This document shows, in pieces, positions 30,332 to 38,550 of a stretch of DNA of 64,000 nucleotides. Position 1 is the first letter of the stretch. Every line of letters starts with the position of its first letter. Source of the stretch: CADEDH01 sp041394285 (GTDB lineage Bacteria > Actinomycetota > Acidimicrobiia > Acidimicrobiales > SZUA-35); the NCBI GenBank assembly GCA_041394285.1, contig JAWKIL010000001.1, positions 682,001-746,000 of the forward strand. Reading direction: 5' to 3'. Made by a program: the position numbers and the translations under genes. The notes under the pieces were generated by a model. It ran no database searches and had not been told where the DNA came from. It saw only the letters and a list, made by a program, of their open reading frames with translations.

Positions 30332-32821
30332 TCAGGTGAGGAGCTCGGCCGCCGCCAGGTCGGCGATGCGGTCGGGGTCGTAGCCGAGGATCCCGCTCAG
30401 CACCTCCCAGGCGTGCTCGCCCACGGTGGGGGCGCCCCGGGCCACGAACCCCGGGGTCCGGGACAGACGGATCCGAGGCCCCTCCACCCAGTGCGACCCG
30501 TGGACCGGGTGGGGCACCGAGACGAAGTGGCCGAGGTGTTCGAGCTGGGGGTCGACCGTGCACTCGGGGGCGTTCTGGACCTGATGGGCCGGCACCCCCA
30601 CCCGCTGGAGCCGGGCCTCCACGTCGGACGCCAGGCACGCCGCGGTGACGTCGCCAATGGCGCCGTCGAGCTCGCGCCGCCGGGCGAGCCGCCCGGGGGC
30701 CGTGGCCAGCCCCTCGTCGCCGGCCAGCCCGGGGTGGAGGCCGAGCTCGGCGGCCAGGGCCCGCCACTGGTCGTCGGTCTCACAGGCGATGGCCACCCAC
30801 CGGTCGTCGCCGGCGCACGGGTAGACCCCGTGAGGGGCGAAGCGGTCGTCGTCGTTGCCCTGCCGCTCCCGCACCCGGCCGTTGACGTGGTAGTCGAGCA
30901 GGGCCGGGGCCAGCAGGTGGAGCGACGCCTCGGCCTGGGAGAAGTCGAGGTGCTGGCCCTGGCCGGTGCGGTCCCGGTGGTCGAGGGCGGCCAGCAGGGC
31001 GGCCACCGTGAAGCGGGGGGCCACGTAGTCGGTGTAGGCGCTGAACGGGCCCACGGGGGCCAGGTCGGGCCATCCGGTGAGGTGGTGGAAGCCGCAGATG
31101 GCGGCGGCCATGGTGCCGAACCCGGCGTAGTGGGCCAGGGGTCCGTACTGGCCCATGAGGCAGCTCGACACCATGATGACGTCGGGGTTGATCTGGCGCA
31201 GGTTGGCGTAGTCGAGACCCCAGCGGGCCATGGCGCCGGGGGAGAACGACTCGGTGACCACGTCGGCCCACCGCACCAGGTCCCGCACCACCTCCCGGGC
31301 CTCCGGCTGGCCCAGGTCGAGGGCCAGCCCCAGCTTGCCGGCGTTCATGTTCTGGAAGATGCCGGTGTTGTCGGGGCCCGGTTCCTCGTGGAGGAAGGGG
31401 CCGACGGTGCGGGCGCCGTCGACGTTGCTCTCGGTCTCGATCCGCACCACCGTGGCGCCGAAATCGGCCAGGGTGCGGGTGGATGTCGGCCCCGCCACGG
31501 CCCACATGAAGTCCACCACCCTGAGCCCGGCCAGAGGCCGGGGATCGAAGCCGTCGACGAAGGGGGAGGTCGGCCCCGGGCTCCGCTCGGCCCAGGGGGC
31601 CGAGCGGACCACGGCGGGACGGCGGGGCGGTTCGGCCAGCACCTGGGCGGTGTGCTCGCCGATGGTGGGAGGCGGGCCCAGGGGCGCCAGCGGGGTCTCG
31701 CTCAGCTTGGTGAACGAGCCCGGGTAGCGGATGGCCTCGCCGCCCAACGCCGGGTGCTCCACGTCCTGCCAGTAGCCCCGAACCGCCAGCTGCTCCCGTT
31801 CGCACAGCTCGCCCGGTGTGGCCAGGGGGGCGAACAGCAGCTTGCGTTCCAGCGCCACCTCCAGCAGCTCGGCCTTCGTCTTGGTGAGCAGGAACGCCTG
31901 CACCACGTCCTTCAGCCGCTCCCACTCGCTCACCGGCACCTCGCCGGTGTGGATCTGCATGCCGAGGTTGATCCAGTCGGTGTCGCGGTCGGCCTGGGTG
32001 CAGGCGCCCTCCTCCAGCATCCAGTCGAACAGGCGGCGGGCGAACACGCCGAGCGAGGCGCCGAACAGCAGGGTGAGCGACACGTGCCCGTCGGCGCACT
32101 CCCACACCAGCTTCACCGTGGTGGTGCCGGTGTTGGCTCCACCCCCGGCCCGCTTCACCGGCGTGGCGTCGTACAGCGTGGCCAGCATGTAGGCCTGGGT
32201 GGAGGCCATCATGGCCAGCTGGGCCGGCACGTCGACGTGCTGGCCAAGGCCGGAGCGGCGTCGCTCGGTGAGGGCCAGCAGGGCGGCGCCGGCCGCCTCG
32301 CCCGCCGCCTGGAGCCAGGCCTGAGGCGGGAGGCTGATCCGAAGCGGGGCCCGTTCGGGGTCGCCAGTGAGGGCCATGTGGCCGCTGGCAGCGGCGACCG
32401 TGAGGTCGGAGACTGCCCAACCGGCTTTGGGTCCGGTGGCGCCGAAGGCCGAGATCGAGACCTGGACCAGCGCCGGGTTCAGAGCCTGGAGCTCGTCGGG
32501 CCCGAGGCCGAGCCCGTCGAGTTGGCCCGGCCCGAACGACTCCAGCAGCACGTCGGCCCCCGCCGCCAGCTCGCGGAACCGGGCCCGGTCGCCGTCGTCG
32601 GCCAGGTCGAGCACCACGCTGCGCTTGCCCCGGTTCCATGCCCAGTGGACGAGCGACCGCTCGGGATCCTCCACGTCGTGGTGGAACGGCCCGATGCGCC
32701 GGGAGGCGGTGCCCTCAGAGGGCTCCACCGCGATCACCTCCGCTCCCAGCTGAGCCAGGATCATCCCCGCCAGCTGACCCCGCTCGTCGGTCAGGTCCAG
32801 CACGCGATAGCTCGACAGCAC
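30332..32821 (-). CDS. Two-domain CaiB/BaiF family III CoA-transferase fusion
   Basis: This 829-residue protein is two family III CoA-transferase domains in tandem (about 1-395 and 425-829), each with the family start (YRVLDLTDERG, LRVVDFMWAVAG) and the LGAEVIAVE or FGATVVRIE strand. Family III enzymes move CoA between carboxylic acids through an Asp-bound intermediate. By alignment to the RTGxGQ motif that follows, the C-terminal half keeps an Asp (AYTDYVAP) at the catalytic position, while the N-terminal half has LPPQAWLQAAG there and may be inactive. Standard members are single domains of about 400 residues acting as interlocked dimers. It is divergent from the HACL-like gene at 32990, suggesting one pathway. 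Confidence 0.9.
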   Translation of the reverse strand: MLSSYRVLDLTDERGQLAGMILAQLGAEVIAVEPSEGTASRRIGPFHHDVEDPERSLVHWAWNRGKRSVVLDLADDGDRARFRELAAGADVLLESFGPGQLDGLGLGPDELQALNPALVQVSISAFGATGPKAGWAVSDLTVAAASGHMALTGDPERAPLRISLPPQAWLQAAGEAAGAALLALTERRRSGLGQHVDVPAQLAMMASTQAYMLATLYDATPVKRAGGGANTGTTTVKLVWECADGHVSLTLLFGASLGVFARRLFDWMLEEGACTQADRDTDWINLGMQIHTGEVPVSEWERLKDVVQAFLLTKTKAELLEVALERKLLFAPLATPGELCEREQLAVRGYWQDVEHPALGGEAIRYPGSFTKLSETPLAPLGPPPTIGEHTAQVLAEPPRRPAVVRSAPWAERSPGPTSPFVDGFDPRPLAGLRVVDFMWAVAGPTSTRTLADFGATVVRIETESNVDGARTVGPFLHEEPGPDNTGIFQNMNAGKLGLALDLGQPEAREVVRDLVRWADVVTESFSPGAMARWGLDYANLRQINPDVIMVSSCLMGQYGPLAHYAGFGTMAAAICGFHHLTGWPDLAPVGPFSAYTDYVAPRFTVAALLAALDHRDRTGQGQHLDFSQAEASLHLLAPALLDYHVNGRVRERQGNDDDRFAPHGVYPCAGDDRWVAIACETDDQWRALAAELGLHPGLAGDEGLATAPGRLARRRELDGAIGDVTAACLASDVEARLQRVGVPAHQVQNAPECTVDPQLEHLGHFVSVPHPVHGSHWVEGPRIRLSRTPGFVARGAPTVGEHAWEVLSGILGYDPDRIADLAAAELLT

Positions 32822-32928
32822 GGCGTCCCCCCCTTGCTTGTCTGATCTCCCCTCGGGCCACGGTGGCCCGCCCGCCCCGGCCTGTCAAGCGCCCCACCGG
32901 GAACGGGCGCCGGGCGCCCGGGCGGTTC

Positions 32929-32934
32929 TAAGAT
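32929..32934 (+). promoter_or_regulatory. -10 candidate upstream of the HACL-like gene
   Basis: TAAGAT lies 55 bases before the ATG of the thiamine-diphosphate enzyme and fits the actinobacterial TAnnnT -10 pattern. The preceding sequence is a GC palindrome and offers no -35 box. Confidence 0.35.
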
Positions 32935-32989
32935 CCGGGCCACGTGATGGGGGTCGACCGTCCGGTCGGCGGAACGAAGGACGATCGAC

Positions 32990-34645
32990 ATGGCCGACAT
33001 CTCCGGAGCCCGGCTCCTCGCCCGCAATCTGCGCCAGCAGGGCGTGGAGTACTGCTTCGGCATCGTGGGATTCCCCGTGGTGCCGATCGCGGTGGCCATG
33101 CAGCGCGAGGGCATCACCTACATCGGGATGCGCAACGAGCAGTCGGCGTCGTATGCCGCCCAGGCCGCCGGCTACCTGACCGGTCGGCCCCAGGGCTGCC
33201 TGGTGGTGTCGGGCCCCGGCGTGATCCACGCCCTGGCCGGCCTGGCCAACGCCAAGGAGAACCTGTGGCCCATGATCCTGATCGGCGGGGCGTCGCCCAC
33301 CGACCAGAACGGCATGGGCGCCTTCCAGGAAGAGGACCAGGTGGCGGCGGCCAAGCTGTGGTCGAAGTACGCCCACCGGGTGGAGACGCTGGACAAGATC
33401 CCGTACTACGTCGAGCAGGCCATCCGAACGTCCCTGTTCGGCCGGCCCGGCCCGGTGTACCTCGACATGCCGGCCGACGTCATCGACGGTCGCATCGAGG
33501 AGGACGTGGTGCCGATCGCCCCCACGGTGGGCGACCCGCCCCGCACCCATGCCGAACCGGAGTCGGTGCGCCAGGCCATCAGCGCCCTCAAGTCGGCCGA
33601 ACGGCCGCTGGTGATCGTGGGTAAGGGCATGGCCTGGTCCCGGGCCGAGGACGAGATGCGCCAGTTCATCGACCGCACCCAGCTCCCGTTCCTGGCTTCC
33701 CCCATGGGCAAGGGCGTGGTGCCCGACGACCATCCCCTGTCGGTGGGAGCAGCCCGGTCGCACGCCCTGGAGCAGGCCGACGTGATCCTGCTGGCCGGCG
33801 CCCGCCTCAACTGGATCATGCACTTCGGCAAGCCCCCCCGGTTCAACCCGGGCGTACGGGTGATCCAGCTCGACGTGTCGCCCGAGCAGATCGGCCACAA
33901 CGTGCCGGCCGAGGTCGGGTTGGTGGGCGACGGCCGGGCCATCATGGGCCAGTTCAACGCCGAGCTGGCCGACGACCCGTGGAGCTACGACCCCGAGACC
34001 CCGTGGCGGGTGTCGATAGCCGAGAAGATCGCGGCCAACGAGGCGGCGGTGGCGGGCCAGCGGGCCGACGACTCGGCCCCCATGAACTACTACCGGGCGT
34101 TCCGCGACATCACCGAGTGGCTCACCCCCGACGACTTCATCATCGGCGAGGGCGCCAACACGATGGACATCGGCCGCACCCAGATGGCCAACCTCAAGCC
34201 CCGCCACCGGCTCGACGCCGGCAGCTACGGGACGATGGGCATCGGCCTCGGCTTCGCCGTGGCCGCCGCCGTGTGCAACCCGGGCCAGCGGGTGGTGTCG
34301 GTGCAGGGCGACTCGGCCTTCGGGTTCAGCGGCATGGAGATGGAGACGATCTGCCGCTACAACCTGCCCGTCGTCGTGGTGATCCTGAACAACAACGGGA
34401 TCGGCGGCGGTCCGGCCGAGTTGCCGGCCGACGGGCCGCCCCCACCCAACGCCTACCTGCCGACGGCCCGCTACGAGAAGGTCGCCGAAGCATTCGGGGC
34501 CGGTGCCTTCTACGTCGACGACCCGGCCGACCTGCGGGCCGCCCTCGACGCCGCAGCCGCCCTCGACGGCCCCGCCATCGTCCACGTCAAGCTCAATCCC
34601 GTCGCCGGCCGCAAACCGCAGGCCCACGGCTGGCTGACCCGCTAG
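32990..34645 (+). CDS. 2-hydroxyacyl-CoA lyase / oxalyl-CoA decarboxylase-like ThDP enzyme
   Basis: This 551-residue ThDP-dependent enzyme has the PYR domain with its activating Glu in GMRNEQSASYAAQAAGYL (about 45-62), SGPGVIHALAGLANA, and a C-terminal PP domain with the GDSAFGFSGMEMETIC...NN motif binding thiamine diphosphate and Mg. The wording MRNEQ...GYLTGRP...VVSGPGVIHALAG matches HACL1 and oxalyl-CoA decarboxylase better than acetolactate synthase. These enzymes cleave 2-hydroxyacyl-CoA or oxalyl-CoA to release formyl-CoA. The divergent CoA-transferase could make the CoA thioester or recycle formyl-CoA. Substrate choice is open. The start is clear, with GAAGGACGATCGAC upstream. Confidence 0.85.
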   Translation: MADISGARLLARNLRQQGVEYCFGIVGFPVVPIAVAMQREGITYIGMRNEQSASYAAQAAGYLTGRPQGCLVVSGPGVIHALAGLANAKENLWPMILIGGASPTDQNGMGAFQEEDQVAAAKLWSKYAHRVETLDKIPYYVEQAIRTSLFGRPGPVYLDMPADVIDGRIEEDVVPIAPTVGDPPRTHAEPESVRQAISALKSAERPLVIVGKGMAWSRAEDEMRQFIDRTQLPFLASPMGKGVVPDDHPLSVGAARSHALEQADVILLAGARLNWIMHFGKPPRFNPGVRVIQLDVSPEQIGHNVPAEVGLVGDGRAIMGQFNAELADDPWSYDPETPWRVSIAEKIAANEAAVAGQRADDSAPMNYYRAFRDITEWLTPDDFIIGEGANTMDIGRTQMANLKPRHRLDAGSYGTMGIGLGFAVAAAVCNPGQRVVSVQGDSAFGFSGMEMETICRYNLPVVVVILNNNGIGGGPAELPADGPPPPNAYLPTARYEKVAEAFGAGAFYVDDPADLRAALDAAAALDGPAIVHVKLNPVAGRKPQAHGWLTR

Positions 34646-34672
34646 GCGCGGCCGGCTCGCCCCGTCCGTTCT

Positions 34673-34775
34673 GCGCCACGAAAACCGCGCCCCGCCGCCC
34701 TTCCGCGTCGCGAAACCACCGCATTTCGGAGGAAAGGTGACGCAGATCGCCCGTGGGGCGCGGTTTTCGTGGCGC
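34673..34775. repeat. 21-bp perfect inverted repeat around a 61-base centre
   Basis: Arms 34673-34693 and 34755-34775 are exact reverse complements; the core of the left arm is GCCACGAAAACCGCGCC. The centre has its own short arms (CACC / GGTG). It fills the gap between the convergent ThDP enzyme and ECF42 genes. It may be a bidirectional terminator or a small non-autonomous mobile or palindromic repeat; no transposase is nearby. Confidence 0.8.
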
Positions 34776-34819
34776 GGTCCGGGGAGCCGAACGGGGCGAC
34801 GGGTCGGGTCGGGGACGGG

Positions 34820-36100
34820 TCAGCGCTCGTCGAAGGCCGCCCGGCGGAGCCGCAGATGGCGTCGCTCGGCCTCGTTGGCGGTGAGCTCCAGGGCCTGATC
34901 GAAGGCGGCGGCCGCGTCCCCGTTGCGGCCGAGGCGGGCCAGCAGCTCGGCCCGGGCGGCGTGGAGCAGGTGGTAGCGGGGGAGATCGGCGGCCACGGCG
35001 TCGATCGCCGCCAGCCCGGCGGCCGGGCCGTCGCGCTCGGCCAGGGCCACCGCCCGGTTGAGGGCCACCACCGGGTTCGGCCCCAGGGCCAGAAGCTGGT
35101 CGTAGAGGGTCACGACCTGGCCCCAGTCGGTGGCGTCGGCGGTGGGGGCGTCGGCGTGGACGGCGGCGATGGCGGCCTGGATCTGGTATGGCCCGGGGGC
35201 GTTGCGGCGGATGCAGCGCCGCACCAGCTCGTGGCCCTCGGCGATCAGGGCCCGATCCCATCGGGAGCGGTCCTGGTCGGCCAGGCGGACGAGGCCGCCG
35301 TCGGGCCGGGTGCGGGCCGGGCGGCGGGCTTCGCTCAACAGGAGCAGGGCCAGCAACCCCACCGCCTCCGGCTCGTCGGGCATGAGGTCGGCCAGCAGCC
35401 GGGCCAGGCGGACGGCTTCGGCCGCCAGATCGGTGCGAAGCAGGTCGGGCCCGGCGCTCGCCGTGTGCCCCTCGTTGTAGACGAGGTAGATCGTGGCCAG
35501 CACCGGAGCGAGACGGTCGGGGAGCTCGGCCGGCGACGGCACCCGGTAGGCGATCCGATTGTGGCGGATCTTGTTCTTCGCCCGCACCAGGCGCTGGGCC
35601 ATGGTGGCCTCGGGCACCAGGAAGGCCCGGGCGATCTCGGGGGTGGCCAGGCCGGCCACCAGCCGCAGGGTGAGCGCCACCTGCGCTTCCCGGGCCAGGG
35701 CTGGATGGCAGCACAGGAAGACGAGGCGGAGCTGGTCGTCGGGGACGACGTCGAGGTCGCCCAGGTCGTCGATCATCGACTGCTCCCCGGCGCTGTCCCG
35801 CCGCAGGTCGAGCAGCCCGTGGGCCTCGGCCTGGCGGGCCCCCCGGGTCGACTCCCGCCGGATCCGGTCGATGGCCCGGTTGCGGGCCGTGGTGGTGATC
35901 CAGCCGCCGGGGTTGGGCGGCACCCCGCTGGTCGGCCACCGCTCGGCGGCCACGGCGAAGGCGTCGGCCAGCGCCTCCTCGGCCCGGTCGACGTCACCCA
36001 GCACCCGCACCAGCGTGGCCAGGCACCGGGGTGCTTCCGCCCGGTAGACCTCGGCCAGGCGGGCGGGATCGAACGGTTGGCGCTCACCGGTCCGGCTCAC
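34820..36100 (-). CDS. ECF42-type RNA polymerase sigma factor
   Basis: This 426-residue protein has sigma2 (about 10-75, AEEALADAFAVAAERW and ITTTARNRAIDRIRRES) and sigma4 (about 120-175, LRLVAGLATPEIARAFLVPE), followed by a long C-terminal helical extension (about 185-426) rich in TPR-like pairs (VALNRAVALAERDGPAAGL). That extension, and the DGPF gene directly upstream, define the ECF42 group, which lacks a classical anti-sigma factor and uses its own C-terminal domain for control. It overlaps the DGPF gene by ATGA. Confidence 0.9.
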   Translation of the reverse strand: MSRTGERQPFDPARLAEVYRAEAPRCLATLVRVLGDVDRAEEALADAFAVAAERWPTSGVPPNPGGWITTTARNRAIDRIRRESTRGARQAEAHGLLDLRRDSAGEQSMIDDLGDLDVVPDDQLRLVFLCCHPALAREAQVALTLRLVAGLATPEIARAFLVPEATMAQRLVRAKNKIRHNRIAYRVPSPAELPDRLAPVLATIYLVYNEGHTASAGPDLLRTDLAAEAVRLARLLADLMPDEPEAVGLLALLLLSEARRPARTRPDGGLVRLADQDRSRWDRALIAEGHELVRRCIRRNAPGPYQIQAAIAAVHADAPTADATDWGQVVTLYDQLLALGPNPVVALNRAVALAERDGPAAGLAAIDAVAADLPRYHLLHAARAELLARLGRNGDAAAAFDQALELTANEAERRHLRLRRAAFDER

Positions 36101-36450
36101 GCCGGGTCGTCCTGGAACGGCCGCACCTCCACCGTCCCCACGCAGGCCGCCGAACCCTTGGCCGCCCAGGCCAGGGCGGCATCGAGATCGGGGGCGCCGA
36201 TGATCCAGAAGCCGGCCACGTGCTCCTTGGTCTCGGCGTAGGGGCCGTCGGTGATCGTCACGTCGCCGGCGCCGGCCTGCACCACGGTGGCCGACTCGGC
36301 CGGGTGGAGCCCGCCGGCGAACACGAACGATCCAGCGGCCTTGAGCTCGTCGTTGAAGGTCTTGGTGGCGGCGAACATCGGGGCCAGCTCGTCCTCGCTC
36401 ATGGTGAAGACCGATGGGTCGGGATACACGGACAGCAGGTAGTGGGTCAT
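36097..36450 (-). CDS. DGPF/YCII-domain protein partner of ECF42
   Basis: This 117-residue protein has the YCII-related ferredoxin-like fold with MTHYLLSVY at the start and TITDGPYAETKEHVAGFW, which contains the DGPF/DGPY motif that names the family. DGPF proteins are the constant genomic partners and main predicted targets of ECF42 sigma factors; their activity is not known. The ATG at 36450 is used because the fold begins there; the frame upstream is open only by GC bias. Confidence 0.9.
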   Translation of the reverse strand: MTHYLLSVYPDPSVFTMSEDELAPMFAATKTFNDELKAAGSFVFAGGLHPAESATVVQAGAGDVTITDGPYAETKEHVAGFWIIGAPDLDAALAWAAKGSAACVGTVEVRPFQDDPA

Positions 36451-36497
36451 CGGGGTCCTCCCGGGCCGGTGCCGGCCCCTTCGGCCGGCTCGCACCC

Positions 36498-36527
36498 TAA
36501 CCACGAACGGCATGTCCCCGATCGACA
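36498..36527 (-). promoter_or_regulatory. Possible promoter of the DGPF-ECF42 operon
   Basis: Read on the minus strand, TGTCGA (36527-36522) and, further downstream, TAGGGT close to 36498 lie about 50-75 bases before the DGPF start. TGTCGA resembles the -35 element I recall for ECF42 targets; TAGGGT instead fits a housekeeping TAnnnT box. The two readings compete and neither is secure. Confidence 0.3.
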
Positions 36528-36627
36528 GGGTGACGACACCAACCTGCCACCTGGTGTTCGGCGGAGGCGGCCGACGGGCGCACCCAGCGTGCCCGCGGAG
36601 CGAAGCTCCAGGCCCCGCAGGGGACAC

Positions 36628-37092
36628 TCAGTCGATGATCTCGGCCAGCTCCAACAGATGCTGGGGAATGCTGACGCCCTGGGCCGCCGGCGTGCTCACG
36701 GTGGCGATCAGATCGACGTCGGCCTGCAGGAAGCCCTCGGCGATCGACGTCAGCTCCGGGATGTCGCCCCGGGCGTTGCGCTCGAGCACCTCGATGGCGA
36801 CGGTGTCGCAGGCCGCCACGGAGTCCTTGAACCCCGAGGCCGTCAGCTCCAGAGCCGGAACCGGGGCCAGGACGGACAGGCCGACCACCGCTGTGGGATG
36901 CGGTGCCGTGACCGCCCCCGGGGCCGCTGTGTCCTCCGGGGCCGCCGTCGCCGGCGACGGGATGGCATCGGTGCTGGCGGCCGGCGGCGCCGGCTCCCCG
37001 CTTCCTGCCGCGTCGCCACCGGCGGTGCAGGCCGAGGCGGCGAGCGTCGACGCCGCCACCAGGGCCGCCATGAGAGCGCCGGCCCGGCTCAT
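36628..37092 (-). CDS. Lipoprotein at the end of the conservon operon
   Basis: This 154-residue protein has a signal and lipobox (LAASAC, Cys about 22), an Ala/Pro/Thr-rich linker (to about 70), then a small globular part with KDSVAACDTVAIEVLERN and a C-terminal helix (LLELAEIID). The start ATG overlaps the stop of the GTPase gene by ATGA, so it is the fifth gene of the Cvn operon. Typical conservons have four genes, sometimes with a P450 or other extra gene; a lipoprotein could be the external sensor or ligand-binding part. No known family recognised. Confidence 0.7.
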   Translation of the reverse strand: MSRAGALMAALVAASTLAASACTAGGDAAGSGEPAPPAASTDAIPSPATAAPEDTAAPGAVTAPHPTAVVGLSVLAPVPALELTASGFKDSVAACDTVAIEVLERNARGDIPELTSIAEGFLQADVDLIATVSTPAAQGVSIPQHLLELAEIID

Positions 37093-37766
37093 CGGCCGTC
37101 GCCTTCCCCCGCCGGGCCCGTCCCGGCCTCCACCGGTACGGCATCCGGCGCCGCCCCGGCTGCCCGCTCGGCCCCGGCTGCCCGCCGGCGCTGGCCGAGC
37201 AGGCGCATGAGGTGGTCGATGAGGTCGATCAGGGTCGACTGGACGCACTCCTTGCGGAGGGCATCGGTGTCGACGATCGGGATCTTCGGGTCGAGGGCCA
37301 GCACGTCACGGACCTGTTCGAGGGTGACCCGGGGGGCGTCGGGAAACCAGTTCACGGCGACGATGAAGGGGATGTGGCGGTCTTCGAAGTAGTCGATCGC
37401 CCCGAACGAGTCGGCCACCCGCCGCACGTCCACCAGGACGACGGCGCCGATGGCGCCGGTGGAGATCTGGTCCCACATGAAGGCGAACCGGGTCTGCCCC
37501 GGGGTGCCGAACAGGTACAGGATGAGCTCGCCGGGCACGGTGATCCGGCCGAAGTCCATGGCCACGGTCGTGGAGGTCTTCGACGGGACGGCGGAGCCGT
37601 CGTCGGATCGCCGGGCCGCCACGGTCATGGTCTCCTCGGTCCGCAGCGGTGGGATCTCGGAGACAGCACCGACGAAGGTCGTCTTGCCCACCCCGAAGCC
37701 GCCGGCGATCACGATCTTGGCCGAGCGCGGCCGGATCACAGCGGGAGCGGTGTTGGTGTCGGTCAT
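37089..37766 (-). CDS. CvnD-like small GTPase of the conservon
   Basis: This 225-residue protein is a Ras/MglA-like GTPase: P-loop GGFGVGKTTFVGAV (about 16-29), the switch/G3 region FGTPGQTRFAFMWDQ and a G4-like strand FIVAVNWFPDAP lacking the canonical NKxD. This set of changes is typical of CvnD proteins. It has no membrane anchor and probably works with the Roadblock protein CvnB. The C-terminus is Ala-rich and low complexity. It sits between cvnC and the lipoprotein gene, overlapping both by four bases. Confidence 0.9.
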   Translation of the reverse strand: MTDTNTAPAVIRPRSAKIVIAGGFGVGKTTFVGAVSEIPPLRTEETMTVAARRSDDGSAVPSKTSTTVAMDFGRITVPGELILYLFGTPGQTRFAFMWDQISTGAIGAVVLVDVRRVADSFGAIDYFEDRHIPFIVAVNWFPDAPRVTLEQVRDVLALDPKIPIVDTDALRKECVQSTLIDLIDHLMRLLGQRRRAAGAERAAGAAPDAVPVEAGTGPAGEGDGR

Positions 37767-38134
37767 AGAGCCGAGATCGCCTTCCTGATCCGGTGGAGGA
37801 GGGACAGGTCCACCTCGGCGACGACCTGCTCGGCGGCGAGGAGGCCTTCGGCCACCATCTCACTGGTGATGACCACGGCGGCCCGCAGCGGGATCTTCAG
37901 CTCGGCGGCGATCTCCGCCACCGACCGGGCGCCTTCGAGGTACTGGGCGATGAACCGCCGTTCGAACCGCAGCTCGCCCAGCTTCCGCTGACCGTCGGAG
38001 GTCAGCGAGACGAGGGTCTCCAGCGGCAGCTCGGGCGCCCCCTGGGCCCGGGTGCGGCCCTCGGTGTACATGAAGCTGCGGACGATCTCGTCGCCTACGA
38101 CCGGCTCGTCCTGATACCGCTCGCCGCCGACCAT
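37763..38134 (-). CDS. CvnC-like DUF742 protein
   Basis: This 123-residue protein matches DUF742: VRSFMYTEGRTRA near residue 20, LETLVSLT, then a winged-helix-like part (RFIAQYLEGARSVAEIAAEL, quoted in part) and the family ending LLHRIRKAISAL. DUF742 proteins are the third component of conservons; they may couple the GTPase to DNA or to the sensor. The ATG at 38134 is chosen by the one-base overlap with the cvnB stop (TGATG). Confidence 0.88.
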   Translation of the reverse strand: MVGGERYQDEPVVGDEIVRSFMYTEGRTRAQGAPELPLETLVSLTSDGQRKLGELRFERRFIAQYLEGARSVAEIAAELKIPLRAAVVITSEMVAEGLLAAEQVVAEVDLSLLHRIRKAISAL

Positions 38135-38550
38135 CAGACATCCAGCGGGTTCTTGATCGAGTCGATCACATCGGGGGAGAGGAGCTCCGCCGCCTGCTCG
38201 ATCAGCACGATCATCTCGTAGCCGATCAGCCCCAGGTCGGCGCCGGCGTCGGCGATGACGGCCAGGTTGGCCCGGGGCGAGATGCGGGAGAGCAGGATCC
38301 AGCCGGTGCCGGTCTCGATGATCTGGCGGACGAAGGGCGACAGGGCGAACACCTCGGCGGCGCTCTCGCACAGGCTCGTCAGCCCGGAGGTGATGGCGGC
38401 GAAGGTGTCGGCCGATGTCCGGTCCATCCCTCTGGACGAGATCAGGTGTATCCCGTCGGCCGAGACCGTCTGCACCGATCGGACGCCGGGAGTCTCCGCC
38501 TCGAAGCGGTCCAGGAGCCAGCTGAGGCGTACCTCGTAGCCGTCCATCAC
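38134..38550 (-). CDS. CvnB-like Roadblock/LC7 protein
   Basis: This protein (138 residues from GTG at 38550, 137 from the adjacent ATG) has a Roadblock/LC7 fold: LSWLLDRFEAETPGVRSVQT, VSADGIHLISS, SLCESAAEVFAL and a strand pair GTGWILLSRISPRANLAVIA. Roadblock proteins act as activating or regulating partners of MglA/CvnD-like GTPases. Its start overlaps the stop of the sensor-kinase-like gene, consistent with coupled translation in the order CvnA-B-C-D. Confidence 0.88.
   Translation of the reverse strand: MMDGYEVRLSWLLDRFEAETPGVRSVQTVSADGIHLISSRGMDRTSADTFAAITSGLTSLCESAAEVFALSPFVRQIIETGTGWILLSRISPRANLAVIADAGADLGLIGYEMIVLIEQAAELLSPDVIDSIKNPLDV

Noticed and set aside
30413..32845. Plus-strand open frame of 810 codons
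   Set aside because: Antisense to the CoA-transferase, whose family motifs are unmistakable.
32990..34645. Acetolactate synthase
   Set aside because: The GMRNEQ and SGPGVIHALAGLANA wording and the next-door CoA-transferase fit HACL/oxalyl-CoA decarboxylase better; no regulatory subunit or ilv gene is near.
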